A DNA stretch of 64,000 bases from Actinoplanes sp. SE50/110 (GTDB lineage Bacteria > Actinomycetota > Actinomycetes > Mycobacteriales > Micromonosporaceae). Of the stretch, positions 15,046 through 24,460 are shown piece after piece. The stretch spans positions 4,993,001 through 5,057,000 of the forward strand of contig NZ_LT827010.1 of the NCBI RefSeq assembly GCF_900119315.1. The letters run 5' to 3'. Positions within the stretch are counted from its first letter, which is position 1; each line of letters opens with the position of its first letter. A model generated the notes under the pieces. It ran no database searches. It was given only the letters and a program-made list of their open reading frames with translations, and had not been told where the DNA came from. The position numbers and the translations under genes are program-made.

Positions 15046-16311
15046 TCAGAGGAGGGTGGCGAGGCCGGCCGCGAAACCGGTGGCCTGCGCCGCGGTGATG
15101 GTCGAGGTGGTGACCCGGATGGCCGGCGCGACGGCGCCGCCGGCCGCGAAGTCCCGGCCGGGCCGGACCACCCAGCCACGGGCGGCCAGCCCGGCGACCA
15201 CCTCGGCCTCGGACGGCACCGGGATCCACACGTTGAGCCCGTCGGTGCGCGGGTCCACACCGATGCCGCGCTCGCCCAGCGCGTCGGTGAGCAGTCGGAT
15301 CCGCCCCGCATAGGTGTCGCGCACCCGGTCGAACGGCACCGCGTCCCACAGCCGGGCGACGCAGTGCTGGAGCAGGTGGCTGACCCAACCGGAGCCGGCC
15401 GCCAGGCGGGCGGCGAGCCGATCCGCGGTCACCGGGTCGGCGCGGACCAGGGCGAGTCGCAGGTCGGGCCCGAGGAACTTGGCGACCGACCGGACCACCG
15501 CCCAGCGCGGGTGACCCTCGGGGGTGATCCGGTGATACCGCCGCGCCGAGATCATCGAAAAATGATCATCTTCGATGACCGTGACTGCCGGGTACGCGGT
15601 GAGCACCGCCCGCAGCTCGGCAGCCCGCTCCCGGGTGACGCCACCACCGGTCGGGTTGTGGGCGCGGGGGGTGCAGATCACCGCCCGTGCGCCGGCGTCG
15701 AGGGCCGCCCGCAGCCCGGCCGCCGACATCCCGGCCGCGTCGACCGGCACCGGGGCGGCCCGGTATCCGTTGACCCGCAGCATGCCGATCGCGGCCAGGT
15801 ATCCCGGGTCCTCCACCGCGACCCGGTCGCCGCGCGCCAGGTAGAGGTGGAGCAGTCGTTCCATCCCGTCGGCCGCGCCGTGGGTGAGCACCAGGCGATG
15901 GCCGGCGGGAATGCCGTCGGCGGCCAGCGGGTCCAGTGCCGGGTCGACCTCCGGCTCGCCGTAGAGCGGCGCCGCGTACCCCGCGATCGCCGCCGCGGGC
16001 GAGGGCAGCAGTGCGCGGTCCGGATTGCCGCTCGCCAGATTGATCGCGGCGTCGGAGGCGGCGTGCCCCTCCCCCGCGGACCGCGGCACGCCCAGCACGA
16101 CGGTGCCGCCGCGACGCCGCGTCTGCACCACCCCGGCGGCCGCGAGCTGGGCATAGGCGGCCGCGACGGTGTTCCGGTTGACGCCGGCGCGGGCGGCCAG
16201 GTCGCGGATGGCGGGCAGCGCGTCGCCCTCGCTGAGCGCCCCGGTCTGGATCAGCGCGCGCACCGAGCCGGCGATCTCCGCGGCGGTGTTCCCCTCGATC
16301 ACACCGCGCAC
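15046..16311 (-). CDS. MocR-type regulator (GntR HTH + aminotransferase-like domain)
   Basis: 421 residues from GTG 16311. Residues about 1-75 are a GntR winged helix (ALPAIRDLAARAGVNRNTVAAAYAQL). The rest is a fold-type I PLP domain: NLASGNPD, HGAADGMERLLHLYL, VEDPGYLA, TPRAHNPTGGG, IEDDHF, and the PLP-binding lysine in VRSVAKFLGPDLRLALV. Such regulators sense amino-acid or vitamin B6 metabolites through PLP chemistry. It shares an operon with the DapA-like gene and faces a palindrome at 16323. Confidence 0.9.
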   Translation of the reverse strand: MRGVIEGNTAAEIAGSVRALIQTGALSEGDALPAIRDLAARAGVNRNTVAAAYAQLAAAGVVQTRRRGGTVVLGVPRSAGEGHAASDAAINLASGNPDRALLPSPAAAIAGYAAPLYGEPEVDPALDPLAADGIPAGHRLVLTHGAADGMERLLHLYLARGDRVAVEDPGYLAAIGMLRVNGYRAAPVPVDAAGMSAAGLRAALDAGARAVICTPRAHNPTGGGVTRERAAELRAVLTAYPAVTVIEDDHFSMISARRYHRITPEGHPRWAVVRSVAKFLGPDLRLALVRADPVTADRLAARLAAGSGWVSHLLQHCVARLWDAVPFDRVRDTYAGRIRLLTDALGERGIGVDPRTDGLNVWIPVPSEAEVVAGLAARGWVVRPGRDFAAGGAVAPAIRVTTSTITAAQATGFAAGLATLL

Positions 16312-16322
16312 CCTACCAGTTA

Positions 16323-16334
16323 TGTCCTAGGACA
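16323..16334. promoter_or_regulatory. GntR-type palindrome TGTCCTAGGACA
   Basis: A perfect 12-bp palindrome lies 11 bp upstream of the MocR start, in a short AT-rich patch. It fits the GntR half-site rule (GT...AC). It is in the 69-bp gap shared with the divergent kinase gene and could control both directions. Confidence 0.65.
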
Positions 16335-16380
16335 AAATACGGGCGCTCATTGTTCCGCACCATCGGCCGATCATGACGGT

Positions 16381-19300
16381 ATGAATGTCGGGCACCGGGC
16401 GCGGCTGGACGACCAGCCGACGGAGCTGCTCGCCCGCGCCTTCGACCGCAGTCCGGTCCCGAAGCTGGTGCTCAGCCTCACCGAGGCCGAGTACGGGCAG
16501 TTCAGCGCGGTCAACGACGCCTTCTGCGAGCTGGTCGGCTACCCGCGTGAGGAGCTGCTCGGCCAGTCCTGCCTGATGCTTCTCGACCAGGACGGCCTGG
16601 GCCCGGTCACCGAACTGTTCGCCGCGATGGTGCGCGGCGAGCTGAGCGTGATGGCGATGGAGCGGGTGCTGATCCGCCGCGACGGCTCGCGGGTGTGGAT
16701 CGTCAGCCAGAACGTGCTGGTCCACGATCGGGACGACCACCCCCGCCTGGTCGCCGAGATCGTCGAGAGCAGCAGCCGACCGGCGCTGGCCGGCAGTGAG
16801 GCCCGGTTCCGCACGCTGGTCGACTCGTCACCGATCGGGATGGCGGTACTCGACCCGGACGGCGCGTGGCTGCGGGTCAACCCGGCGGTCTCCGCGATCC
16901 TCGGCTACACCGGCGCCGAGCTGGCCGGGCTCACCCTGGGCGGGCTCACCCACCCGGACGAGCGGGCGGACTGCGCGGCGATGCTGCGGGACCTGGCCCG
17001 CGGCGCGCGACCGGGTTTCGAGGGCCATTTCCGGTACGTCGGCAAGGACGGCCGGGTCCTCTGGTGCCGGCTGACGGTCACCCCGTTGCACGCCGAGTCC
17101 GGTGCCCCGCTGGAACTGCTCGCCCAGCTCGCCGACGTGACCGCCGAGCGGCGCAGCCAGGAACTGCTGGTCGAGGCGGAGCAGGCCGCCGCGCGTGAGG
17201 CCGGCCGGCTGCGCACCACGATCACCGTGCAGCGGGAGATCAACGCGGTGGCCGAGAACCGGGACGCCCTGGTCCGGCTGATCGCCGACCGGATCCTGCA
17301 GGTCATCCCGGCCGGCCGCAGCGCCTCGGTGCACCTGCTGGAGGACGATTCGGGGATGCTGCGCCCGGTGGCCGACGCCGGCATGACGCTGCCCGCGGTG
17401 CCGGTCACCGAGTCGCTGGCCGGCGTGGCGCTCACCTCCGGCGGCACCGTGCGCAGCGACGACACCGCCGGCGACCCGCGGGTCAACCCGGTGATCGCCC
17501 GGGCCACCGGGATGGGCTCGCTGGTGATCGCGCCGCTGCGGGCACCCGGCGCCGGACCGTTCGGCGTGCTGATGGTCGGCAGCGACCGGCCGTACGCGTT
17601 CGACGACGGCGACGAGCGGCAACTGACCCTGGTGGCGGATTCGATCGGCAGCGCGCTGCGGCACGCCGAGAACACCGCGGCGCGGGCCGCGACGCTGGCC
17701 GCCCTGGAACGTGAGCAGCAACGCCTGGCCCGCAGCGAACGCCAGTTCGCCGAGGTCGCCGACAACAGCCCGATCGCCCGGATCGTGCTCGGCCTGCGCG
17801 CCGGCAGACGCGGCCGGATCCTGCTCACCAACCCGGCGTTCTGCCTGCTCTTCGGCTATCCCGACGCGGAGGCGCTGGGCATGCACTTCGAGGTGCTGCT
17901 CGGCGGCCCGGACGCCGACCTGGAGCGCAGCCTCGACATCATGGCCGCCGGCGACTATCCGCGCGGCGCCCGCGAACTGGTGCTGCACCGCAAGGACGGC
18001 ACCCCGCTGGTGGTCACCGCGCACTCGTCGGTGATCACCGACGAGAACGGCCCGGCCACCGTGGTGATCCAGCTGCTCGACGTCACCGCGGAACGGGCCG
18101 CCGGACGCAGCACCGAACGCGAGGTCCGCCGGCTGCGGGCCACCCTGGCCGTGCAACGCGCGGTGACCGAGGCGGCCACCGACCGGGCGGCGGCGGTACG
18201 GGTCGTCGCCGATCGGGCCGTCGAACTGTTCCCGGCCGCCGACGGGGCCGCGGTCGAGCTGATCGACGGCGACCAGCTGGCGTACGTGGCCACCGCCGGC
18301 ACGCTGACCCCGTTCACCGGCACCCGGATCCCGCGGTCCGGGTCGCTCAGCGGCATCGCGCTGAGCACCGACGCGCCCGCGCACTGCCCGGACACCACCA
18401 CCGACCCGCGGGTCAACCAGGCGATGTGCGCCAAACTGGGTATCGGCAGCATGCTGATCGCGCCGCTGCACGCCGAACACGAGGTGATCGGCGTCCTCAA
18501 GGTGTCGGCCGCGGCCGCGCACGTCTTCGACGACACCGACGAGCAGCAGCTGGCCCTGCTCGCCGACAGCCTGAGCGCGGCGCTGCGGCACGCCGACGAC
18601 GCCACCCGCAATGCCGAGGCGCTGCGCCGGGTGGAGATCAGCGAGCGGCGGTTCCGGCTGATCTTCGACAACTCGCCGCTCGGCCTCACCCTGTGCAGCC
18701 TGCGCACCGAGGACTTCGGGCGGTACCTGCAGGCCAACCCGGCGATGACCGCGATCACCGGATACACCCAGGACGAGCTGCGGCAGATGACGTTCGCCGA
18801 GCTGACCCACCCGGACGACGTGGCGAGCACCCGCGACTACGCGCGGCGGTTCATCGCCGGTGAGATCGAATCGGCCGGCATGGAGCGGCGCTACGTGCAC
18901 CGCGACGGCCACACCGTCTGGGTGGCGCTGCGGGTCGCGCTGATCGTCAACGACGACGACCACGCCCGCTACGTCGTCATCCAGGTCGAGGACGTGACCG
19001 CGGCCCGTGAGGTCGACGCGCAGCTGCGCCGCTCGGCCCGGCTCTTCGAGTTGATTCCGGCCGCCGTGGTCGTCCGCGACCCGGACGGCACGATCCGCTG
19101 GTGGAACGACGGCGCGACGCGTCTCTACGGCTGGCCGCTGCCCGCCGCCGCCGGGAAGCGGGCCCACCGGTTGCTGCACACCACCTTCCCGTACGGGGGC
19201 AGCGTGGCCGAGCAGCAGGAGGCGCTCAGCCGCGACGGTTACTGGAACGGCCAGCTGGACCACATCACCGCGGACGGCCGGACGGTCACCGTGCTCAGCC

Positions 19301-20487
19301 GTCAGGTCCTGCACCACCTCGACCCGGATCACGCGCAGGTGCTCGAGGTCAGCTCGGACGTGACCGCCGCCCGGGCCGCCGAACAGGCCCTGGCCGAAAG
19401 CGAGCAGCGGCTTCGCGCCCAGTTCGCCAACACCGGCGTCGGCCAGATCATCGTCGCCCTGGACGGCGCGCTGATCCGCGCCAACCGGGCGTACGCCACC
19501 ATGCTCGGCCGCACCGACGACGAGCTCCCCGCCCAGTACGACGAGCTGCTGTACCCGGACGACCTGGTCACCCACCGGAGCCTGCTGGCCGGCCTGTTCG
19601 CCGGCGACAGCGAGTCCTACACCACCGAGGCCCGGCTGGCCCACGCCGACGGACACTGGGTGCCGGTCGAGGCGACCATCTCCCTGGTCCGCGACCCGGC
19701 CGGGCACCCGAAACTGATCGTCGGGGTGCTCGCCGACATCACCGCCCGCCGCGCCGCCGAACAGGCCCGCGACGCCGCCTCCGCCGCCCTGGCCGAACGC
19801 AACACCGAACTCGAAGCCGCCAACCAGCTGAAACTCGACATCATCGGCATGCTCGGTCACGAGATCGGCAACCCGCTGACCTCGATCCGCGGCAACGCGG
19901 AAATCCTGACCGACGACTGGCCGGCGCTCACCGACGACCGCCGCGGCCGGGCCATCGAGGCGATCGCCCGGCAGGCTGGCGCACTGGACGAGATCGTCCA
20001 GGAGGTCCTGGCCATGGTCACCATCGAGTCCGGCAAGATCCGCGCCGATCGCCGGGCGCTGCGGGCCCGCGAGGAGATCGACCGCGCCCAGTGGGCGGCG
20101 CAGGGCAGCGAACCGGTGCCGGTGTCCGGACCGGACGCCGTCGTGCTCTGCCACCCCGGGCACCTGCAGCAGATCCTGGTGAACCTGCTGTCCAACGCCC
20201 GCAAGTACGGCGGTGGGGCCACCGCCGTCCGCGTCGCCGAGACCGGCGGCCAGGTGGAGATCACCGTCGAGGACGACGGGCCGGGGGTGCCCGGCGAATT
20301 CCGGTCGCGGCTCTTCGAACGCCTGGCCCGGGCGGACCGCGACGCGACCACGGTGAAGGGGACCGGGCTGGGTCTCTACATCGTCCGCGGCCTGGCCCAG
20401 GCCAACCACGGCGACATCCGCCACGAACCGAACCCGTCCGGCGGTTCCCGCTTCATCCTGTCCCTGGAGTCTGCGACCGCTGCGTGA
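16381..20487 (+). CDS. Cytosolic multi-PAS/GAF histidine kinase (1368 aa)
   Basis: The first ATG after the MocR operator (16381) gives 1368 residues without transmembrane segments. The order is PAS (about 14-134), PAS (139-259), GAF (290-424), PAS (452-573), GAF (590-744), PAS (754-877), PAS (884-1003), PAS (1007-1125), HisKA and HATPase. The phosphoacceptor is His1160 in MLGHEIGNPLTSIRG. The N-box is NLLSNARKYGGG (N1268/N1272) and the G-boxes are VEDDGPGVP and GTGLGLYIVRGL. Six PAS and two GAF domains imply integration of several soluble or redox signals. No response regulator is adjacent, so it is an orphan. HE-I-G-N replaces the usual HELRTP. Confidence 0.93.
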   Translation: MNVGHRARLDDQPTELLARAFDRSPVPKLVLSLTEAEYGQFSAVNDAFCELVGYPREELLGQSCLMLLDQDGLGPVTELFAAMVRGELSVMAMERVLIRRDGSRVWIVSQNVLVHDRDDHPRLVAEIVESSSRPALAGSEARFRTLVDSSPIGMAVLDPDGAWLRVNPAVSAILGYTGAELAGLTLGGLTHPDERADCAAMLRDLARGARPGFEGHFRYVGKDGRVLWCRLTVTPLHAESGAPLELLAQLADVTAERRSQELLVEAEQAAAREAGRLRTTITVQREINAVAENRDALVRLIADRILQVIPAGRSASVHLLEDDSGMLRPVADAGMTLPAVPVTESLAGVALTSGGTVRSDDTAGDPRVNPVIARATGMGSLVIAPLRAPGAGPFGVLMVGSDRPYAFDDGDERQLTLVADSIGSALRHAENTAARAATLAALEREQQRLARSERQFAEVADNSPIARIVLGLRAGRRGRILLTNPAFCLLFGYPDAEALGMHFEVLLGGPDADLERSLDIMAAGDYPRGARELVLHRKDGTPLVVTAHSSVITDENGPATVVIQLLDVTAERAAGRSTEREVRRLRATLAVQRAVTEAATDRAAAVRVVADRAVELFPAADGAAVELIDGDQLAYVATAGTLTPFTGTRIPRSGSLSGIALSTDAPAHCPDTTTDPRVNQAMCAKLGIGSMLIAPLHAEHEVIGVLKVSAAAAHVFDDTDEQQLALLADSLSAALRHADDATRNAEALRRVEISERRFRLIFDNSPLGLTLCSLRTEDFGRYLQANPAMTAITGYTQDELRQMTFAELTHPDDVASTRDYARRFIAGEIESAGMERRYVHRDGHTVWVALRVALIVNDDDHARYVVIQVEDVTAAREVDAQLRRSARLFELIPAAVVVRDPDGTIRWWNDGATRLYGWPLPAAAGKRAHRLLHTTFPYGGSVAEQQEALSRDGYWNGQLDHITADGRTVTVLSRQVLHHLDPDHAQVLEVSSDVTAARAAEQALAESEQRLRAQFANTGVGQIIVALDGALIRANRAYATMLGRTDDELPAQYDELLYPDDLVTHRSLLAGLFAGDSESYTTEARLAHADGHWVPVEATISLVRDPAGHPKLIVGVLADITARRAAEQARDAASAALAERNTELEAANQLKLDIIGMLGHEIGNPLTSIRGNAEILTDDWPALTDDRRGRAIEAIARQAGALDEIVQEVLAMVTIESGKIRADRRALRAREEIDRAQWAAQGSEPVPVSGPDAVVLCHPGHLQQILVNLLSNARKYGGGATAVRVAETGGQVEITVEDDGPGVPGEFRSRLFERLARADRDATTVKGTGLGLYIVRGLAQANHGDIRHEPNPSGGSRFILSLESATAA

Positions 20488-20630
20488 AAGGTGGCGTCCG
20501 GCGATCCGGAAGGGCCGGCGGCTGAATGCGCCCTTTCCCACCCGACCTCGCCGGCTGCGACTACCGGTACCTGCTGCCCGGATCGGTGGCCTGACCCGCT
20601 CCCGGATGCGGCGTCCGACAGAATTGCCGG

Positions 20631-21491
20631 ATGTCCCGACCGGTCCCCGCCGACCTACTGGAAATCACCGATGCGCTGCTCCCCGGCGCCCCGCTCGACT
20701 CCGCACGCCTCGCCGAGCACGGGAACATGCACCACGTGGTGCTGCTTCCCGGCATCGCCGCTGTGCGCGTCAGTAAGCGGGCCGGTGCTGCCGCCGAGTT
20801 GCCGCGCCGGGTCGGCATACTTCACGCTGTCGCGGCGGCCGGCATGCCGTTCGCCGTGCCGGAGCCGATGACCGCGGTCACCACCTTCGGCGAACGGGCG
20901 GCCGTCGCGGTCTCCTGGATCGACGGCGCGTCCCTGCCGGAAGGCACCGGAGATCCGACGGTGTTCGGTCCGCTACTGGACGCGCTCCGCGAGGTGAGGA
21001 TCTCGCCGGAGCTCGAAGCCGCGCTCCACCGGCCACGCCGGCGCGCCGATGACGGTTCAGGCTGGGCCGACATCCTGAACAACCAGGTCATACCACGGCT
21101 GCCGGCGAGGTGGCGGGACAGGGTCCGGCAGCGATCAGACGAACTTCTGGCGATCGAGGAGGTCCCGGCCAGCCTCGTCCACGGCGACCTCGGCGGCGGC
21201 AACGTCCATTTCGGCGCGGACGGCACACTGACCGGGGTCCTCGACTGGGACATGGCGATCCTGTCCGACCCGGCGATCGACGCGGCGCTGGTCGCGACCT
21301 GGCACGGCTGGCACATGCTCCGCGCGGCGACCGACGAGCAGATCTACCGGCGCGCCGGGGCGTGGGACGCAGCCGTCGGAGCCGGGCACCTCCACGCGAT
21401 CCTCCGCGGCCGACCCCTGTCGAACGTCGACGGCTTCGTCCGGTCCGTCATCGCCTGGCTTGAGGACCCCGGCCGGTGCCGTGACCGCTGA
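20631..21491 (+). CDS. APH-like phosphotransferase
   Basis: 286 residues from ATG 20631. It has an aminoglycoside phosphotransferase/choline kinase-like fold: N-lobe VVLLPGIAAVRVSKR with the ATP-site Lys, catalytic loop LVHGDLGGGNVHF (H184, D186) and the metal-binding LDWDMAILSDPA. The family phosphorylates aminoglycosides, choline, fructosamine or other small molecules. Nothing nearby identifies the substrate, and it is too divergent to call a resistance gene. Confidence 0.88.
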   Translation: MSRPVPADLLEITDALLPGAPLDSARLAEHGNMHHVVLLPGIAAVRVSKRAGAAAELPRRVGILHAVAAAGMPFAVPEPMTAVTTFGERAAVAVSWIDGASLPEGTGDPTVFGPLLDALREVRISPELEAALHRPRRRADDGSGWADILNNQVIPRLPARWRDRVRQRSDELLAIEEVPASLVHGDLGGGNVHFGADGTLTGVLDWDMAILSDPAIDAALVATWHGWHMLRAATDEQIYRRAGAWDAAVGAGHLHAILRGRPLSNVDGFVRSVIAWLEDPGRCRDR

Positions 21492-21808
21492 CGGTCGCAC
21501 CAGCGGGCCAGCCGGCGCCGGTGGGAGAACGAGCCGGAGCGTCCGCCGCTGGGCTTCGGCGTCCTGAGCGGGGCGACCCCGGTGGTGTCGCCCGCCATCG
21601 GGGGAAGGCCCGGCGCCCGCGTTTCTGCAACAAACCTGCAAATGAGAATCGTTGACGCGGCTCTCACGCCGGTGGGAGATTCGGTTGCGGTAACAGTTCG
21701 TTCCCCGATACCGGCCGGCGTTCCCATCCCCGGGCCCAGGCCGCGCATTGCATTGTGCTGCGCGAGGAATTGCCGGCGGGAGCTCATTCTCGACAGGGAG
21801 AAATCCGT

Positions 21809-23608
21809 ATGTCCCCATCCCCACGCGCTCGCCGGGCCCGCCGCCTGGCCGGCGCCGGCGCGCTGGCCGCGGCGGTGATCGCCGGGCTCGCCGTCACGGT
21901 CGCCACCGCGCAGGCGGCGACACTGTTCAGCGCCGATTTCGAGTCCGGGTCGACCGGCGGCTGGTCGAAGTCGGGCGGCACCTGGTCGATCGTCACCGAC
22001 GGGTCGAAGGTGCTGCAGCAGTCCGACACCACCAGCGAGCGGGCCCGCGAGTTCGGCGGCACCGGCTCGTGGACCGACTATGCGGTGCAGGCGCGGGTCA
22101 AGGCGACCGCGTTCGGCACCGGTGCCGGCGTGGTCGCGCTGACCGCGCGGGCGGCCGGCGCCACCAGGATGTACCGGCTGTCGCTGACCGGGTCGAACCG
22201 GGTGCAGCTGGAAGCGATGAACGGCGGTGCCGTCACGGTCCTGGCCAGCCTCGCCCAGACCATCTCGACCAGCACCTTCTACACGCTGCGGCTGACGGTC
22301 AGCGGGACCACGATCAGCGGCACGGTGAACGGCACCAGCGTCGGCAGCGTCACCGACCCGTCGATCGCCGGCGGGCGGATCGGACTGCTCACCGAGCACG
22401 CGGCCGGCCGGTTCGACGACATCGTGGTCGACGACAGCGGGTCCTCGACGCCGTCGAGCGGCGGCCCGGCCCCGTCCGGCAGCAGTCCCGCGCCGAGCCC
22501 GGGCACCAGCACGCCGCCGGTGACCGGGGCGCTGTACGTCGCCCCGAACGGGACCGACGGGGCGGCCGGCACGGTGTCCTCGCCGACCACGCTCACCTCG
22601 GCGATCGGACGGATCGGCGCGGGCGGCACGATCTATCTGCGCGGCGGCACCTACAGCTATGCGCAGACGGTCGTGATCCCGCCCGGCAACAACGGTACGG
22701 CGGCCGCGGCGAAAACGCTCTCGGCGTACCCCGGTGAGGTTCCGGTGTTGAATTTCTCGGCGCAGACCGAGAATCCGGCGAATCGCGGGCTGACGCTGAA
22801 CGGCAATTACTGGCACCTGTACGGAATAGTGGTGGAACGGGCCGGCGACAACGGCGTCTTCGTCGGCGGCAGCAACAACACCATCGAGCGGGTGGTGACC
22901 CGGTTCAACCGGGACAGCGGGCTGCAGATCTCCCGGATCGCATCGGACACGCCGGCCGCCCAGTGGCCGTCGAACAATCTGGTGCTCAGCTCCGAATCGC
23001 ACGACAACGTGGACGCCGGTGGTGAGAACGCCGACGGTTTCGCGGCGAAACTGACCGTCGGCACCGGCAACGTGTTCCGCTACGCGGTGTCGCACAACAA
23101 CATCGACGACGGCTGGGATCTGTTCACCAAGACCGCCACCGGCCCGATCGGCCCGGTCACCATCGAGAATTCACTGTCGTACGACAACGGCACGCTGACC
23201 GACGGCACCCAGGCTGCCGCCGGTGACCGCAACGGTTACAAGCTGGGCGGCGAGAGCATCGCGGTCGACCACATCGTGCGGCGCAGCATCGCCTACCACA
23301 ACGGCAAGCACGGATTCACGTTCAACAGCAACCCCGGTTCGCTGGCCATCTCGAACAACCTGAGCATCGACAACGGCGCACGCAACTTCAACTTCGACGG
23401 CGGTACGTCGGTGTTCCGCAACAACACGTCGTGCCGGTTCAGCAGTGGCACGAACGACCGGATCATCGGCGACTCGGACAGCTCGAACCAGTTCTGGTCG
23501 GGGACGAACGGCTCCCGGTGCGCGACCTACAGCGGGGCGCTGGCCTGGTCGTTCAGCGCGACCGGGGGGCTCCTGGTGACCATCGGGGGGAGGACGGTCA
23601 CGCTCTGA
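21809..23608 (+). CDS. Secreted pectate lyase-like protein, PL9-type beta-helix with N-terminal LamG-like domain
   Basis: 599 residues from ATG 21809 (AGGGAG eight bases upstream). The signal peptide ends at about Ala36 (ATAQA). A jelly-roll domain follows (about 37-205: LFSADFESGSTGGWSKSGG, then GRIGLLTEHAAGRFDDIVVD), then a Ser/Pro/Gly linker (about 207-236). The right-handed beta-helix (about 238-599) has YVAPNGTDGAAGT, GGTIYLRGGTYSYAQTVVIP, ENADGFAAKL and DDGWDLFTK. These segments match the Ca-binding Asp and catalytic Lys neighbourhoods of PL9 enzymes. The role is probably extracellular degradation of pectin or a related polysaccharide. Confidence 0.88.
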   Translation: MSPSPRARRARRLAGAGALAAAVIAGLAVTVATAQAATLFSADFESGSTGGWSKSGGTWSIVTDGSKVLQQSDTTSERAREFGGTGSWTDYAVQARVKATAFGTGAGVVALTARAAGATRMYRLSLTGSNRVQLEAMNGGAVTVLASLAQTISTSTFYTLRLTVSGTTISGTVNGTSVGSVTDPSIAGGRIGLLTEHAAGRFDDIVVDDSGSSTPSSGGPAPSGSSPAPSPGTSTPPVTGALYVAPNGTDGAAGTVSSPTTLTSAIGRIGAGGTIYLRGGTYSYAQTVVIPPGNNGTAAAAKTLSAYPGEVPVLNFSAQTENPANRGLTLNGNYWHLYGIVVERAGDNGVFVGGSNNTIERVVTRFNRDSGLQISRIASDTPAAQWPSNNLVLSSESHDNVDAGGENADGFAAKLTVGTGNVFRYAVSHNNIDDGWDLFTKTATGPIGPVTIENSLSYDNGTLTDGTQAAAGDRNGYKLGGESIAVDHIVRRSIAYHNGKHGFTFNSNPGSLAISNNLSIDNGARNFNFDGGTSVFRNNTSCRFSSGTNDRIIGDSDSSNQFWSGTNGSRCATYSGALAWSFSATGGLLVTIGGRTVTL

Positions 23609-23626
23609 ACGTACAACGGCAATCGC

Positions 23627-23657
23627 GGTCCGGTGCGGGCACCACCCGCACCGGACC
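23627..23657. terminator. Strong bidirectional hairpin
   Basis: GGTCCGGTGCGGG (23627-23639) pairs perfectly over 13 bp with CCCGCACCGGACC (23645-23657) around a CACCA loop. It sits between the stops of two convergent genes (23608 and 23664). Confidence 0.8.
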
Positions 23658-23663
23658 ATGTGG

Positions 23664-24383
23664 TCAGCTCGTCTTCGGGAGGTTGTAGACCTCGCTCGCG
23701 GCCGGCGCCTTGATCTCCGGGAAGTCCGCGCCGTACTCGCTGAAGGTGATGGCACCGCCGTCCTTGCCGCCCATCAGTTTCAGCGGCAGCGGCTCGCCGG
23801 TGGTCGCGACCAGCAGATCGCCGTCGGCCGACTTGAGGGCGATCGCAGGTTTGCCGTCCACCGTGGTGGTCTCGCCCTTGGTGACCGTGCCGTCCGGCTT
23901 GAGCATATTGTCCATGGTCATGCCCTCGGCCATCGGGGCGAAGACCCTGTCCCCGGCGGTCGGCTTCATCCACATCGTGGCCAGTCTGGCGGTGACGGCC
24001 GCCGGCAACTTGAGGTTCAGCGTCTTGTACATCTTCGCATCGGGACGAACGTACTGCACACCGTCGACTACCAGGAACTCGACGTTCATGCCGTTGACGG
24101 TCAACCGAGACAGCACGTTCTTCCCGGACTGCTTCATGTCGATCGCGATCTTCTCGCCGCCCTCGCCGTTCTCGATGCCCTTGATGTGCAACGACTTGGC
24201 GTCGTGAACCGCCTTGGTGGCTCGGGTCAGGATCTCGTCGGCGGACAGCGCGGTGAGGTCGGTGGCAGCGGAGGCCGTGGTGGTGGCGTCCGCCTTCGGC
24301 GCGTCGGTCTTCTTGTCGCCGCACCCTCCGAGCAGGAGCATGCCGGCGGCCACCGCGACGGTGGTCGTCTTGATGAGCTTCAC
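23664..24383 (-). CDS. LppX/LprG-like lipoprotein
   Basis: 239 residues from GTG 24383 with GGGGAAG eight bases upstream. The signal peptide with lipobox LLLGGC directs lipidation of the following Cys. After a Thr/Ala linker, the body (DEILTRATKAVHDAKSLHIKGIE, VNGMNVEFLVVDGVQYVRPD, MYKTLNL) follows the half-barrel pattern of the LolA/LprG-LppX fold used to carry lipids or sense the envelope. There is no paired MFS gene as in the lprG operon. Its function is inferred from fold resemblance only. Confidence 0.72.
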   Translation of the reverse strand: MKLIKTTTVAVAAGMLLLGGCGDKKTDAPKADATTTASAATDLTALSADEILTRATKAVHDAKSLHIKGIENGEGGEKIAIDMKQSGKNVLSRLTVNGMNVEFLVVDGVQYVRPDAKMYKTLNLKLPAAVTARLATMWMKPTAGDRVFAPMAEGMTMDNMLKPDGTVTKGETTTVDGKPAIALKSADGDLLVATTGEPLPLKLMGGKDGGAITFSEYGADFPEIKAPAASEVYNLPKTS

Positions 24384-24460
24384 AGTGATTCTTCCCCGTT
24401 TCAGGCGATAGGGCACGCGCACTGTAGCGTTCGGCAGATCTTGGCCGCTATCGTGTTTCG

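Noticed and set aside
14917..16380. Upstream extension of the PAS kinase frame over the MocR gene
   Set aside because: The extension is antisense to a clear MocR gene and low in complexity. ATG 16381 right after the operator gives the natural start.
16828..20541. 1237-residue open frame antisense to the PAS kinase
   Set aside because: It is a Gly/Arg/Val-rich shadow in the wobble-complementary frame of a real gene. It has no domains and no ribosome site.
20631..21491. Aminoglycoside-resistance gene
   Set aside because: The APH fold is clear, but nothing supports an antibiotic substrate, so I left it as an APH-like kinase.
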